Source: an uncultured Oscillospiraceae bacterium
GTDB taxonomy: Bacteria > Bacillota > Clostridia > Oscillospirales > Oscillospiraceae
DNA length: 35,429 bases
Direction of reading: 5' to 3'
Assembly (NCBI GenBank): GCA_934661135.1
Contig: CAKUJA010000007.1
Location: 1 to 35,429, forward strand
Below the pieces are notes generated by a model. That model was given only the letters and a program-made list of their open reading frames with translations. It searched no databases and had not been told where the DNA came from. The translations under genes were made by a program, and so were the position numbers. This document shows, one piece after another, positions 1 through 9,029 of the stretch; the first letter of the stretch is position 1, and every line of letters begins with the position of its first letter.

Positions 1-1
1 G

Positions 2-190
2 ATTCAGAAGGATCAGAAGAACGCATGGGCACACTATATGGCCTACGCGAAGCAGGGCGGCAGCCGGACGTTTACGGAGCTGCTGAAAAACGCAGGACTG
101 GACAGTCCGTTTGAGGAAAGCTGCCTGCGCGGTGTGGCTGAGACGGCGAAGGCGTGGCTCGACAGCTACGACCTGAGCGGGATTGCATGA
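2..190 (+). CDS. M3-family oligoendopeptidase (PepF-like), C-terminal end only
   Basis: Only the last 62 codons are present; the reading frame enters from the left edge and stops with TGA at 188-190. The visible tail contains FTELLKNAGLDSPFE followed by a helix ending in ETAKAWLDSYDLSG. This matches the C-terminal helical region of M3 zinc metallopeptidases of the PepF/oligoendopeptidase F group, which hydrolyse short cytoplasmic peptides. The HExxH zinc motif lies outside the window, so activity cannot be judged. The stop overlaps the start of the next gene (ATGA), which indicates translational coupling. Position upstream of a peptide importer fits a role in using imported peptides, but that link is inference. 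Confidence 0.72.
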   Translation: MQKDQKNAWAHYMAYAKQGGSRTFTELLKNAGLDSPFEESCLRGVAETAKAWLDSYDLSGIA

Positions 191-723
191 TGGAAAAACG
201 CAGGGGACGGCGCAGCTATCTGGAGGATTTCCAGAAGGATGTGAACGGGGAATACCAGTATCGGGGTACGATGTACCGCTATGAGGGGCGGCTCCCCTAC
301 GGGAAGCTGCGGCTGCGGCTTTGGCTCTGCTGTGGATTTGGCGCGGCACTGGTGCTGGCGGTGAACTGCCTGCCGGGGATCACGGCAAACGCACCGGCCT
401 ATGTGACGCTGCCGAGTATGCTCGGTGTCCTGGCGGCGTGTGCGGCGGTCTGGACACTCGGGCGCTGGAGCTACCACGGACAGCCGTTACGCGAGTATGT
501 TTATGAGCAGACGGTCACGCGGCTGAAGGTGACGATGATCGGCACGGCGGTCTGCTGCGCGGCAGCGGCGGTCGGGCAGATTATTGCGGTGGCACAAAAC
601 GGTCGGAATGCATCGAAACTTACAGGCCTTGCATTTTGGCTGGCAGCCGCGGCGTTGGAGGGATGCGGCAGTGTCCGTGTGAAACGGACAGATTACAGTC
701 CGAATCTGCCAGAGAACCCATGA
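187..723 (+). CDS. Small membrane protein, unknown function
   Basis: A 178-residue protein that I do not recognise as a named family. The start at 187 (ATGATG, two possible Met codons) is chosen because it overlaps the stop of the peptidase gene in an ATGA junction; an upstream in-frame start at 154 would bury the gene in the peptidase. The first 45 residues are basic and hydrophilic (MMEKRRGRRSY...). About four hydrophobic segments follow, near residues 45-65, 77-97, 118-138 and 146-164, and then a short polar tail. The protein is probably an inner-membrane partner cotranscribed with the peptidase. No catalytic motif is visible. Confidence 0.7.
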   Translation: MMEKRRGRRSYLEDFQKDVNGEYQYRGTMYRYEGRLPYGKLRLRLWLCCGFGAALVLAVNCLPGITANAPAYVTLPSMLGVLAACAAVWTLGRWSYHGQPLREYVYEQTVTRLKVTMIGTAVCCAAAAVGQIIAVAQNGRNASKLTGLAFWLAAAALEGCGSVRVKRTDYSPNLPENP

Positions 724-795
724 TTTCACACTCTAATTATTTTTGGCTTTACCGAACTAAATTGGCAGGAAATCAGACAAAATATGAAAGTCTGG

Positions 796-824
796 TTGAC
801 TTTGAATGCAATTTGCGCTAATAT
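796..824 (+). promoter_or_regulatory. Sigma-A promoter of the opp operon
   Basis: TTGACT at 796-801 and TAATAT at 819-824 are separated by exactly 17 bases, in an AT-rich patch within otherwise GC-rich DNA. This is a near-consensus vegetative promoter. It predicts transcription starting near 831, giving an mRNA leader of about 275 bases before oppA. Confidence 0.8.
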
Positions 825-835
825 TTAAATACTAT

Positions 836-1093
836 TATCGACAGGTGTGCGTAGGAAAAATACACCTATGCGCAAAAGGGACGTCCCTTTTGGCGTTTTC
901 GCAGCGGTGCTGCGAAAATGACATCTGAAGATATATCAGGCGACACGGATCATTGCGGCGGCGTTCGGAGACCCGGCGACCCCGGCGCGGCTCGATTGCG
1001 GCACAGATGCAGATGCATCTGCACGGCAAGAGCGGCAAGGGGGGACGGCGAGTTTGGATCGTCCGGCGGATGAGAGGTGGAACCGAAAAAATC
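836..1093 (+). promoter_or_regulatory. Long structured 5' leader of oppA
   Basis: This gene-free stretch sits between the promoter and oppA. It holds consecutive inverted repeats: AGGTGT/ACACCT at 843-848 and 862-867; the uninterrupted palindrome AAAAGGGACGTCCCTTTT at 874-891; a 10-bp stem TTTTCGCAGC/GCTGCGAAAA with a 3-base loop at 896-918; and TGCAGATGCATCTGCA at 1008-1023. None is followed by a clear run of T, so a simple attenuator is not obvious. I could not match the leader to a riboswitch class. It may control translation or stability of the opp mRNA, or may be a decayed mobile element. Confidence 0.5.
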
Positions 1094-1106
1094 AGGAGGT
1101 TTGGAA

Positions 1107-3434
1107 ATGAAACACATGAAGCAGCTCATCGCTCTGCTCCTTGCGCTCGTTCTCTGCCTCGGTCTGCTTGCCGGCTGCGCCAGCAAGACGACTGACGACA
1201 CGACGACGCCCACGGACACCACGCCCGCGGACGACACCAGCAAGGACAACACCGAAAATGGTGAGGACACCACCGACGAGACCGTTGGCAACCCCGACGG
1301 CACCATCGTCATCGCGGAGACCGGCTTTGAGGGCAAGTTCAGCCCGTTCTTCGCGGCTTCTGCCCCCGATCAGGACGCGCATGCCCTGACACAGGTTGTT
1401 CTGCTGAATGCGGATCGCCGCGGCGAGATCATCATGCACGGCATCGAAGGCGAGACCCGCAGCTACAACGGCACAGACTACACCTACTATGGCCCGGCTG
1501 ACTGTGAGGTCACCGAGAACGACGACGGCACCGTCACCTATGCCATCACCATGCGTGACGACATCACCTTCTCCGACGGCACGCCGATGACCATCGACGA
1601 CGTCATCTTCAGCATGTATGTCTACATGGACCCGACCTATGACGGCTCCGCAACGTTCTACTCCGTGCCGATCGTCGGCATCGACGAGTATCGCGGCGGT
1701 ATGGACACCCGCATGAATGTCATCCTTGCGGCTGGTCCCGATGGCTATGAAGCCAACGACCTCTACACCGAGGAGCAGTACAACACGTTCTGGGCTGCGT
1801 TCCAGACCGCTGGCGAAAAGTTCGCGCAGTCCATTGCGGACTATGTCATGGAAAACTACGGCGCAGAGGACTTCAAGGCTGCGGTCGCCATGTGGGGCTA
1901 TGAGGCCAATGACGCCGCTGAGCTGTGGAGCAAGATCGTTGAGACCTATGGCTACGATCTCTCTGACGACGGCATCAACGCTGAGAAGGCTACCGTTTCG
2001 ATCTCCGACCTGCTCGGCGAGGAGATTGGCGATACCTGGAACGAGTACACCGTCGGCGTGAAGATCGGTGAATCTGCCGACCATGTCGAAGGCATTGTCA
2101 AGACCGGCGATTACAGCATGACGCTGACCACCAGCGAGCTGTCTACCACCGCGATTTATCAGCTCCAGATGGAGATCGCGCCGATGCACTACTACGGCGA
2201 CGCGAGCCTCTATGACTACGATAACAACTCCTTCGGCTTCCCGAAGGGCGATCTGAGCCTTGTCCGTGCCAAGACCAGCACCCCGATGGGCGCAGGCCCC
2301 TATATCTTCAAGGAATACTCCGACGGCGTGTTCTACACCGACGCCAACCCGAACTACTTCCTTGGCGCGCCGAAGAACGGCCACATCAACATGAAGGAAA
2401 CGCAGGAAGCCGACAAGATCACCGGCATCCAGTCCGGTGCGCTCGACATCTCTGACCCGAGCTACTCCCTTGAGGTTCGCAACCAGATTGCTGACATCAA
2501 CGGCGCAGACGGCGACGACGGCGCTGTCATCACCACCCGCCTGAAGGACTACCGCGGCTATGGCTACATCGCTCTGGCTGCCGGCAACGTCAAGGTCGGC
2601 GACGATCCCGCTTCTCAGGAATCCAAGGATCTCCGCAAGGCCATCATGACCGTCCTCGCGGCGTACCGCGATGAGGGCATCGACTCCTACTACGGCGAGA
2701 CCGCTTCCGTCATCAACTACCCGATCTCCAACACGTCCTGGGCGGCCCCGCAGGTCACCGACGACGGCTATCAGATCGCGTACTCCACCGATGTGGAAGG
2801 CAACGCCATCTATACGGCTGACATGAGCACCGAGGACAAGTACGCGGCTGCTCTGAACGCGGCGCTTGGCTACTTCGAGGCTGCCGGTTACACCGTTGAA
2901 AACGGCAAGGTCACTGCGGCTCCGGAAGGCGCTGCCATGGAATACACCGTCAACATCGGCGGCTCCGGCAACGGCGACCACCCGACGTTCCAGGTTTTGA
3001 CCAACGCGGCTGCGGCTCTGAAGACCATCGGCTTCAACCTGATCGTCAACGATATGGCGCAGGCCGCCGACCTGTTCGCTTCTTACAAGTCCGGCGAGGC
3101 GGAAGGCTGGGTTGCCGCATGGCAGTCCACCAACGACCCGGATATGTATCAGCTGTACCACAGCAAGGGTTCTACCAACTACTACGAGATCAACGACGCT
3201 GACCTCGACGAACTGATTATCGCTGCCCGTCAGACCACCGACCAGGAAGCTCGTAAGGCCATGTACAAGGAAGCGATGGAAATCATCCTTGACTGGGGCG
3301 TGGAGCTGCCCGTCTATCAGCGCAGCGAGGCGTCCATCTTCTCCACCGAGCGGATTGTCGTCGATTCCATCCCGAAGGACATGACCCCGTACTGGACATA
3401 CCTGTCTGAGATCGATCAGATCCAGGTTCAGTAA
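1107..3434 (+). CDS. oppA: Oligopeptide ABC transporter substrate-binding lipoprotein (SBP family 5)
   Basis: A 775-residue extracellular receptor for peptides, feeding the permease encoded downstream. The start at 1107 is chosen for the strong AGGAGG at 1094-1099; an upstream in-frame ATG at 1077 lacks this. Residues 1-23 form a lipoprotein signal peptide with lipobox L21-A-G-C24, followed by a Thr/Asp-rich linker to about residue 55. The body has family-5 features: a FSPFFAA segment, TYAITMRDDITFSDGTPMT (family pattern for the first lobe) and a late DPDMYQLYHSKGSTNYY block. At 775 residues it is longer than the usual 520-600. The extra length seems to lie around residues 200-330, where an acidic helical stretch interrupts the usual lobe. 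High expression is likely, given the strong promoter and the following stem-loops. Ligand specificity cannot be read. Confidence 0.92.
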   Translation: MKHMKQLIALLLALVLCLGLLAGCASKTTDDTTTPTDTTPADDTSKDNTENGEDTTDETVGNPDGTIVIAETGFEGKFSPFFAASAPDQDAHALTQVVLLNADRRGEIIMHGIEGETRSYNGTDYTYYGPADCEVTENDDGTVTYAITMRDDITFSDGTPMTIDDVIFSMYVYMDPTYDGSATFYSVPIVGIDEYRGGMDTRMNVILAAGPDGYEANDLYTEEQYNTFWAAFQTAGEKFAQSIADYVMENYGAEDFKAAVAMWGYEANDAAELWSKIVETYGYDLSDDGINAEKATVSISDLLGEEIGDTWNEYTVGVKIGESADHVEGIVKTGDYSMTLTTSELSTTAIYQLQMEIAPMHYYGDASLYDYDNNSFGFPKGDLSLVRAKTSTPMGAGPYIFKEYSDGVFYTDANPNYFLGAPKNGHINMKETQEADKITGIQSGALDISDPSYSLEVRNQIADINGADGDDGAVITTRLKDYRGYGYIALAAGNVKVGDDPASQESKDLRKAIMTVLAAYRDEGIDSYYGETASVINYPISNTSWAAPQVTDDGYQIAYSTDVEGNAIYTADMSTEDKYAAALNAALGYFEAAGYTVENGKVTAAPEGAAMEYTVNIGGSGNGDHPTFQVLTNAAAALKTIGFNLIVNDMAQAADLFASYKSGEAEGWVAAWQSTNDPDMYQLYHSKGSTNYYEINDADLDELIIAARQTTDQEARKAMYKEAMEIILDWGVELPVYQRSEASIFSTERIVVDSIPKDMTPYWTYLSEIDQIQVQ

Positions 3435-3442
3435 GTTCAGAC

Positions 3443-3680
3443 TGGCCGCTTTGACGGCCATGCATAATACCGGACCAACGAGCAGCCGTTTCCGGCGTCT
3501 GCGGACGCCGGAACGGTTGCTCGCCATCCTGCTAAGAATGCGGACATCCGGGTTCCCCGCGAAAATACGAGAGGAACCCGGATGTCCATATTCCGGCATC
3601 CGTGGTGCGACAGGTTCAGATGCACCCCATCCGCGAACCGCCAAGGCGGGGCGCGCCAAATCAAGCGCGGCAGCGCCGCG
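3443..3680 (+). repeat. Array of stem-loops between oppA and oppB
   Basis: The 268-base gap between the oppA stop and the oppB start contains several inverted repeats. These are TGGCCG/CGGCCA at 3443-3460; a long hairpin of about 20 bp (3479-3499 with 3504-3523, one bulge and one G-T pair, loop TGCG); a perfect 15-bp stem GGACATCCGGGTTCC at 3542-3556 pairing with 3573-3587; and CGCGGC/GCCGCG at 3666-3680. No long T-run follows any of them. Such structures between a binding-protein gene and its permease genes are known to protect the upstream mRNA from 3' exonucleases and to lower permease levels. That role here is inference. Confidence 0.6.
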
Positions 3681-3702
3681 TAAGGAAGGAACGAATCAAG
3701 AA

Positions 3703-4689
3703 GTGCGAAATTATATCATCAAGCGAATCTTGCAGGCGATTTTGATCCTGTTCTGTGTGATGTTCATCATCTACGCCCTGATCCGCTGTCTGCCCAGCTC
3801 GTTCGCCCAGACGATGGCGATCCAGCTCTCTCAGGCGCCGGGCGCCAAGCCGTATGAGGAATGGTTGCAACAGCTCAATGCGTCCTATGGACTGGATCTG
3901 GACATTGTGCCCGGGTTCTTCACGTGGCTGTCGAAGGCCATTGTGGGCAACTTCGGCGATAGCTGGAAGTGGAACGTCCCGGCCGTAGCGAAGTTCCAGG
4001 AGGTCATTGGCCTGTCGGTCATCATGGGCGGAATTTCGTTCGTGATCTCGCTGCTGATTGCGGTGCCGCTCGGCGTGCTGGCCGCGACAAAGCAGTATTC
4101 CCGTGCAGACTATACGATTACAGCGGTTGCCCTGGTTGGTATTTCGCTGCCGACATTCTTTTTCGCAACGCTGCTGAAGCTGCTGTTCTCGGTTAAGCTC
4201 GGGTGGTTTGACCTGTTTGGACTCGTCGGACGAGATTATGCACAGCTTGATGCGTGGCACCAGTTCCTCGACAAGGCAAACCATCTGGTGCTGCCGATTT
4301 TGACGCTGGTTATCGTGTCGATCGGCTCGTATATGCGCTACACGCGCACGAATATGCTGGAGGTTCTGAACGCAGACTATATCCGCACGGCGCGGGCGAA
4401 GGGTCTGTCGGAAAAGAGCGTCATCTACAAGCACGCATTCCGCAACACGCTCATTCCGCTGGTGACGATCATCGGCGGCTCACTGCCCGGACTGTTCTCC
4501 GGCGCGCTGATTACGGAGACGCTGTTCTCCATCCCCGGCATCGGCTATGTGTCGTATCAGTCGATGGTGGCGGGCGATATTCCGTTCTCCATGTTCTATC
4601 TGTCGTTCATGGCGGTGCTCACGCTGGCGAGCAACCTGTTGACAGACATTCTGTACGGCGTGGTTGACCCGCGCGTGCGTATTTCGTAA
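3703..4689 (+). CDS. oppB: Oligopeptide ABC transporter permease, OppB/DppB type
   Basis: A 328-residue inner-membrane subunit that forms half of the peptide channel. The GTG start at 3703 is preferred over upstream in-frame codons because it yields the family-typical N-terminus MRNYIIKRILQAILILF. An AAGGAAGGA ribosome site lies at 3682-3690, somewhat far from the start. About six membrane segments are visible. The EAA coupling loop, which contacts the ATPases, reads YIRTARAKGLSEKSVIYKHA and is followed by FRNTLIPLVT. The C-terminus VDPRVRIS is typical of the family. It is followed after 19 bases by oppC in the same operon. Confidence 0.93.
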   Translation: MRNYIIKRILQAILILFCVMFIIYALIRCLPSSFAQTMAIQLSQAPGAKPYEEWLQQLNASYGLDLDIVPGFFTWLSKAIVGNFGDSWKWNVPAVAKFQEVIGLSVIMGGISFVISLLIAVPLGVLAATKQYSRADYTITAVALVGISLPTFFFATLLKLLFSVKLGWFDLFGLVGRDYAQLDAWHQFLDKANHLVLPILTLVIVSIGSYMRYTRTNMLEVLNADYIRTARAKGLSEKSVIYKHAFRNTLIPLVTIIGGSLPGLFSGALITETLFSIPGIGYVSYQSMVAGDIPFSMFYLSFMAVLTLASNLLTDILYGVVDPRVRIS

Positions 4690-4708
4690 GAAAGGGGGAC
4701 TGCAAAAC

Positions 4709-6253
4709 ATGAGTGAGAAAAAACAGAATGAAACACCCAAGCAGGAGCAGCAGTATTCCCTGAATGACGACCGCCGTGTAAAGGTTCTCTCGCCGGGTGC
4801 GCTCGTTGCAAAGCGCTTTTTCCGGAATCGGCTGGCCGTCATCGGTCTGACGATTTTGATTGCCATGTTCCTGTTCTCCTTCCTGGGCGGCGTGGTCAGC
4901 CCCTACGGACAGGACGAGCAGTTCTATACCTATACCCAGATGTCGAAAGAATATGTCGGCTTTACGCGCAACGACGCGATGCGCTTTGTCGTGGCTGATG
5001 GGCAGGAGTTTGGCTCGATTGCCCAGAGTAAGGCGCTCGACGCGTTCAAAAAGGGACAGACGGAGTTTAACTACAAGGATGTGGACTACACGCTGGAGAC
5101 CATCAGCGATGATGCCTATGCTGTCTATCGGGATGGCGAGGTGATGGGATATGCCAGCCGCGACCTCATCAACGCGGTTGACGGCGGCGAGGCCGTCCCA
5201 TTTGCGGTCAAGTTGGCGGCATTGAAGGCTGAAGCGCTCGGCGAACGTGTATTTGAGGCGGACGGCGCAGATTATGAGCTTGACGATGCCGGGAACATCA
5301 TACAAAATGGCGCGGAGCTTGGCTATATTTCCCGCATTGTTGTATCTGCGGCAGATCCCAGCATCGTGATTACGCGTGACTTCCGCGAGAAGCTGGAAGA
5401 AGCCGTCGACCGCGGCGACGAGAAGTTCAATTACACCGATGAAAACGGCGAAACCGCGGAATACGACATGGTGTTTGACGCGAGCACCAACGTCTGGTCG
5501 GTGAAGCAGATGAAGGACACCTACGTCTACGACCGGTATTCCAGACCCAGCAAGGAGCATCCGCTCGGTACCGATACGAACGGCATGGATATGCTGACGA
5601 GACTGATGTACGGCGGCCGTGTGTCGCTGATTATCGGCTTTATCGTTGTGGCGATCGAGGCGTCGCTCGGAATTTTGATGGGCGGTATTTCCGGCTACTT
5701 CGGCGGCTGGGTTGACGGCCTTATCATGCGAATTGTCGACGTGTTCTACTGCATTCCGTCGATGCCGATTATCATTATCATCGGTTCGGCCATGGACGCG
5801 CTGAAGATCGACTCCTGGACACGGATGATTTACCTGATGCTGATCCTCGGCTTCCTCGGCTGGCCGAGCATTGCGCGTCTTGTCCGCGGCCAGATCCTCT
5901 CGCTGCGTGAGCAGGAGTTCATGCTGGCGACCGAGGCAGGCGGTATCCGCGTGTGGCACCGGATTTTCCGCCACCTGATCCCGAACGTCATTCCGCAGCT
6001 CATCGTCATCTGCACGATGGGGCTTGGCTCGACGATCATGACCGAGGCGACGCTGTCGTTCCTTGGCCTTGGCGTCAAGTATCCGTTTGCATCCTGGGGC
6101 AACATTATCAACGACGTCAATAACGCCTATGTTATGACGAACTATCTGTTTATCTGGATTCCGGCCGGCGTGTGCCTGCTGCTGACGGTGCTCGGCTTCA
6201 ACTTTGTCGGCGACGGTCTGCGCGATGCGTTCGACCCGAAGATGAAGCGGTAA
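4709..6253 (+). CDS. oppC: Oligopeptide ABC transporter permease, OppC/DppC type with large extracytoplasmic insert
   Basis: A 514-residue permease partner of OppB; usual OppC/DppC proteins are near 300. The start at 4709 follows AAAGGGGG at 4691-4698. Residues 1-35 match an OppC N-terminal region and TM1 spans about 38-62. The normal sequence then breaks after SPYGQDE (about 64-70) and resumes at SKEHPLGTDTNGMDMLTRLM (about 281-300), so roughly 210 residues are inserted where the protein faces outward. The insert holds three related units (about 109-155, 170-213, 229-275), each a helix followed by G-x-x-x-F and beta-like acidic sequence. The remaining five membrane segments and the EAA loop (EAGGIRVWHRIFRHLIPN) look normal. 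Confidence 0.9.
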   Translation: MSEKKQNETPKQEQQYSLNDDRRVKVLSPGALVAKRFFRNRLAVIGLTILIAMFLFSFLGGVVSPYGQDEQFYTYTQMSKEYVGFTRNDAMRFVVADGQEFGSIAQSKALDAFKKGQTEFNYKDVDYTLETISDDAYAVYRDGEVMGYASRDLINAVDGGEAVPFAVKLAALKAEALGERVFEADGADYELDDAGNIIQNGAELGYISRIVVSAADPSIVITRDFREKLEEAVDRGDEKFNYTDENGETAEYDMVFDASTNVWSVKQMKDTYVYDRYSRPSKEHPLGTDTNGMDMLTRLMYGGRVSLIIGFIVVAIEASLGILMGGISGYFGGWVDGLIMRIVDVFYCIPSMPIIIIIGSAMDALKIDSWTRMIYLMLILGFLGWPSIARLVRGQILSLREQEFMLATEAGGIRVWHRIFRHLIPNVIPQLIVICTMGLGSTIMTEATLSFLGLGVKYPFASWGNIINDVNNAYVMTNYLFIWIPAGVCLLLTVLGFNFVGDGLRDAFDPKMKR

Positions 6254-6270
6254 GGAAGGAGGAACGCACG

Positions 6271-7422
<1,152 letters not shown>

Positions 7423-7423
7423 A

Positions 7424-8446
7424 ATGGCAGAGAAAAAGGTTGAAACCGTCGATTTCACCCCCGTGGAATATGATCCGCAGTACATTCTGATGGTCAACGA
7501 CCTGAAGAAATATTTCCCGATCAAGGGCGGCCTGCTGTCAAAGACCATTGGTCATGTCAAGGCGGTTGACGGCGTGACGTTCAACCTCAAGCGCGGCTGC
7601 ACGATGGGACTTGTCGGCGAGTCCGGCTGCGGCAAGTCGACCACCGGCCGCACGGTGCTGCGCCTTTGCGGTGAGAAAACAGGCGGTCAGGTACTCTTTA
7701 ACGGCAAGGAGATCTACGATCTCAGTCCGGCAGAGATGCGTGCGCTGCGCCCGAAGATGCAGATCATTTTCCAGGATCCGTTCTCCAGCCTGTCGCCGCG
7801 TCTGCCGGTCGGCGAGATCATCGGCGAGGCTGTGCGCGAGCACAATCTGGTGCCCAAGGATGAGTTTAATGATTATATCGATCAGGTCATGGACAACTGC
7901 GGCTTGCAGCCGTATCACAAGACACGCTATCCGCACGAATTTTCCGGCGGCCAGCGGCAGAGAATCTGCATCGCGCGCGCACTGGCGCTGAATCCCGAGT
8001 TTGTCGTCTGTGACGAGCCGGTCTCCGCGCTCGACGTGTCGATTCAGGCGCAGATCATCAATCTGTTGAAGGATTTGCAGGAGAAATACAGCCTGACGTA
8101 TCTGTTCATCTCACATGACCTGTCGGTCGTTGAGCATATTTCAGATACCGTCGGCGTTATGTATTTGGGCAATCTCGTGGAATACGGCGAGACGCAGGAC
8201 ATTTTTGACCATCCGCTGCATCCGTATACAAAGGCGCTGTTCTCGGCCATTCCGATTCCAGATCCGACGGTACGGCGTGAGCGCATTGTGCTTCAGGGTT
8301 CGATTCCGTCTCCGGCGAACCCGCCGAAGGGATGCAAGTTCCACACGCGCTGCCCGTATGCGACAGATCGCTGCCGCGAGGAAGCGCCGTGCCAGCGAGA
8401 GGTGGAGCCGGGACATTATGTGGTCTGCCACCTGTTTGACGAATGA
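7424..8446 (+). CDS. oppF: Oligopeptide ABC transporter ATP-binding protein, OppF/DppF type
   Basis: A 340-residue second ATPase subunit, pairing with OppD. The start at 7424 is one base past the oppD stop, with only a weak ribosome site (AAGGCGGG), so translation is probably coupled. Walker A is GESGCGKS at residues 65-72, the Q-loop FQDPFSSLSPRLP, the signature FSGGQRQRI, Walker B VVCDEPVSALD and the switch His in FISHDLS. The C-terminal Cys module CKFHTRCPYATDRCREEAP is characteristic of OppF/DppF. All catalytic residues are present. The stop overlaps the next small gene by ATGA. Confidence 0.94.
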   Translation: MAEKKVETVDFTPVEYDPQYILMVNDLKKYFPIKGGLLSKTIGHVKAVDGVTFNLKRGCTMGLVGESGCGKSTTGRTVLRLCGEKTGGQVLFNGKEIYDLSPAEMRALRPKMQIIFQDPFSSLSPRLPVGEIIGEAVREHNLVPKDEFNDYIDQVMDNCGLQPYHKTRYPHEFSGGQRQRICIARALALNPEFVVCDEPVSALDVSIQAQIINLLKDLQEKYSLTYLFISHDLSVVEHISDTVGVMYLGNLVEYGETQDIFDHPLHPYTKALFSAIPIPDPTVRRERIVLQGSIPSPANPPKGCKFHTRCPYATDRCREEAPCQREVEPGHYVVCHLFDE

Positions 8447-8703
8447 AAAAACGTGACGAATTTGAGGATGACGGGCGGACAATTGCTGATATGAGCGGCA
8501 TTGTGCCGCAGCCGACGCTGCTGCCGCGGCGCAGCAAGCGGCAGGAGCCACTTCAGCAAAGCGACGGGGAGCAGCCAGCGCTGACGAAGCAGGAGCGGCA
8601 CTGGGCGGCAGTTGGTGCGGTGCGAGCGGTGCTGGTGATTGCCGGCGTTTATCTGCTCGGCCTTGGCGCACTGCTCGGAATTCTGTTTTTACTTTGGCAC
8701 TGA
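8443..8703 (+). CDS. 86-residue membrane protein coupled to oppF, unknown function
   Basis: A small protein starting inside the oppF stop (ATGA overlap at 8443-8446), so it is almost certainly translated with the transporter. Residues 1-50 are polar and charged. One long hydrophobic region spans about 57-85 (VGAVRAVLVIAGVYLLGLGA... ending in LLWH) and forms one or two membrane segments at the very C-terminus. No known family is recognised. It could be an accessory or regulatory subunit of the Opp system, or simply a neighbour in the same mRNA; the coupling favours the first. Confidence 0.7.
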   Translation: MKKRDEFEDDGRTIADMSGIVPQPTLLPRRSKRQEPLQQSDGEQPALTKQERHWAAVGAVRAVLVIAGVYLLGLGALLGILFLLWH

Positions 8704-8712
8704 ATTGTTTGA

Positions 8713-8744
8713 CCGCCCGGTTTGGCGAAGGCTGAACCGGGCGG
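8713..8744 (+). terminator. Stem-loop terminator after the opp operon
   Basis: CCGCCCGGTT at 8713-8722 pairs perfectly with AACCGGGCGG at 8735-8744 around a 12-base loop, ten bases after the last gene of the operon. The T-run that follows is poor, so termination strength is uncertain. Confidence 0.6.
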
Positions 8745-8818
8745 CTGACTGTCAATGGAAAGATGCAAAAATCTTAAGAAATGAGAAAGATTCTTGCGTT
8801 AATACCAGCAATAGGCTA

Positions 8819-8978
8819 GGGTGTATCTGAAAACTCTCAATGTGACCGGCAGCGAGGAATTTTTGCGCTGAGCAAGACAGTTTTCCGCAGGAATCCTGAC
8901 GTATTTCAAGGAGAAACGACGCAGCGCAGCGTGGAAAGATCTGCTATCCGGGTGCGTTGGGAGTTTTCAGATACACAT
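8819..8978. mobile_element. Dispersed 160-bp inverted-repeat element, copy 1
   Basis: A non-coding element bounded by 20-bp terminal inverted repeats with one mismatch: GTGTATCTGAAAACTCTCAA at 8821-8840 against TTGGGAGTTTTCAGATACAC at 8957-8976. The interior includes GACCGGCAGCGAGGAA, CTGAGCAAGACAGTTTTCCG and a GCAGCGCAGCGTGG stretch. Copy 2 (16546-16704) is the same element in reverse orientation along its whole length. No ORF of note lies within it. Together with flanking sequence it fills the 326-base gap between the opp operon and the exporter genes. It resembles a MITE; no clear target duplication was seen. Confidence 0.75.
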
Positions 8979-9029
8979 GGCATAAAATGGCTCTGGTAAG
9001 GAAAAGCAATTGGAAAGCGAGGGGATAGC

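Noticed and set aside
1070..1086. T-box-like motif (AGAGGTGGAACCG) in the oppA leader
   Set aside because: It resembles the AGGGTGGnACCGCG core, but no stem I, specifier loop or competing terminator could be found, and it sits only about 25 bases from the start codon. Chance similarity is more likely.
1092..3659. 855-residue open frame on the minus strand opposite oppA
   Set aside because: It is a shadow of oppA caused by the codon bias of GC-rich DNA; the translation has no domain, no ribosome site and repetitive low-information sequence.
8794..8822. Possible promoter TTGCGT-N17-TAGGGT before the exporter genes
   Set aside because: The -10 is poor and overlaps the end of the inverted-repeat element; no better promoter for the exporter was found, so none is listed.
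8819..8978. Target-site duplication around element copy 1
   Set aside because: The flanks (GGCTA on the left, TGGCA on the right) do not form a convincing direct repeat, so the transposition mechanism is left open.
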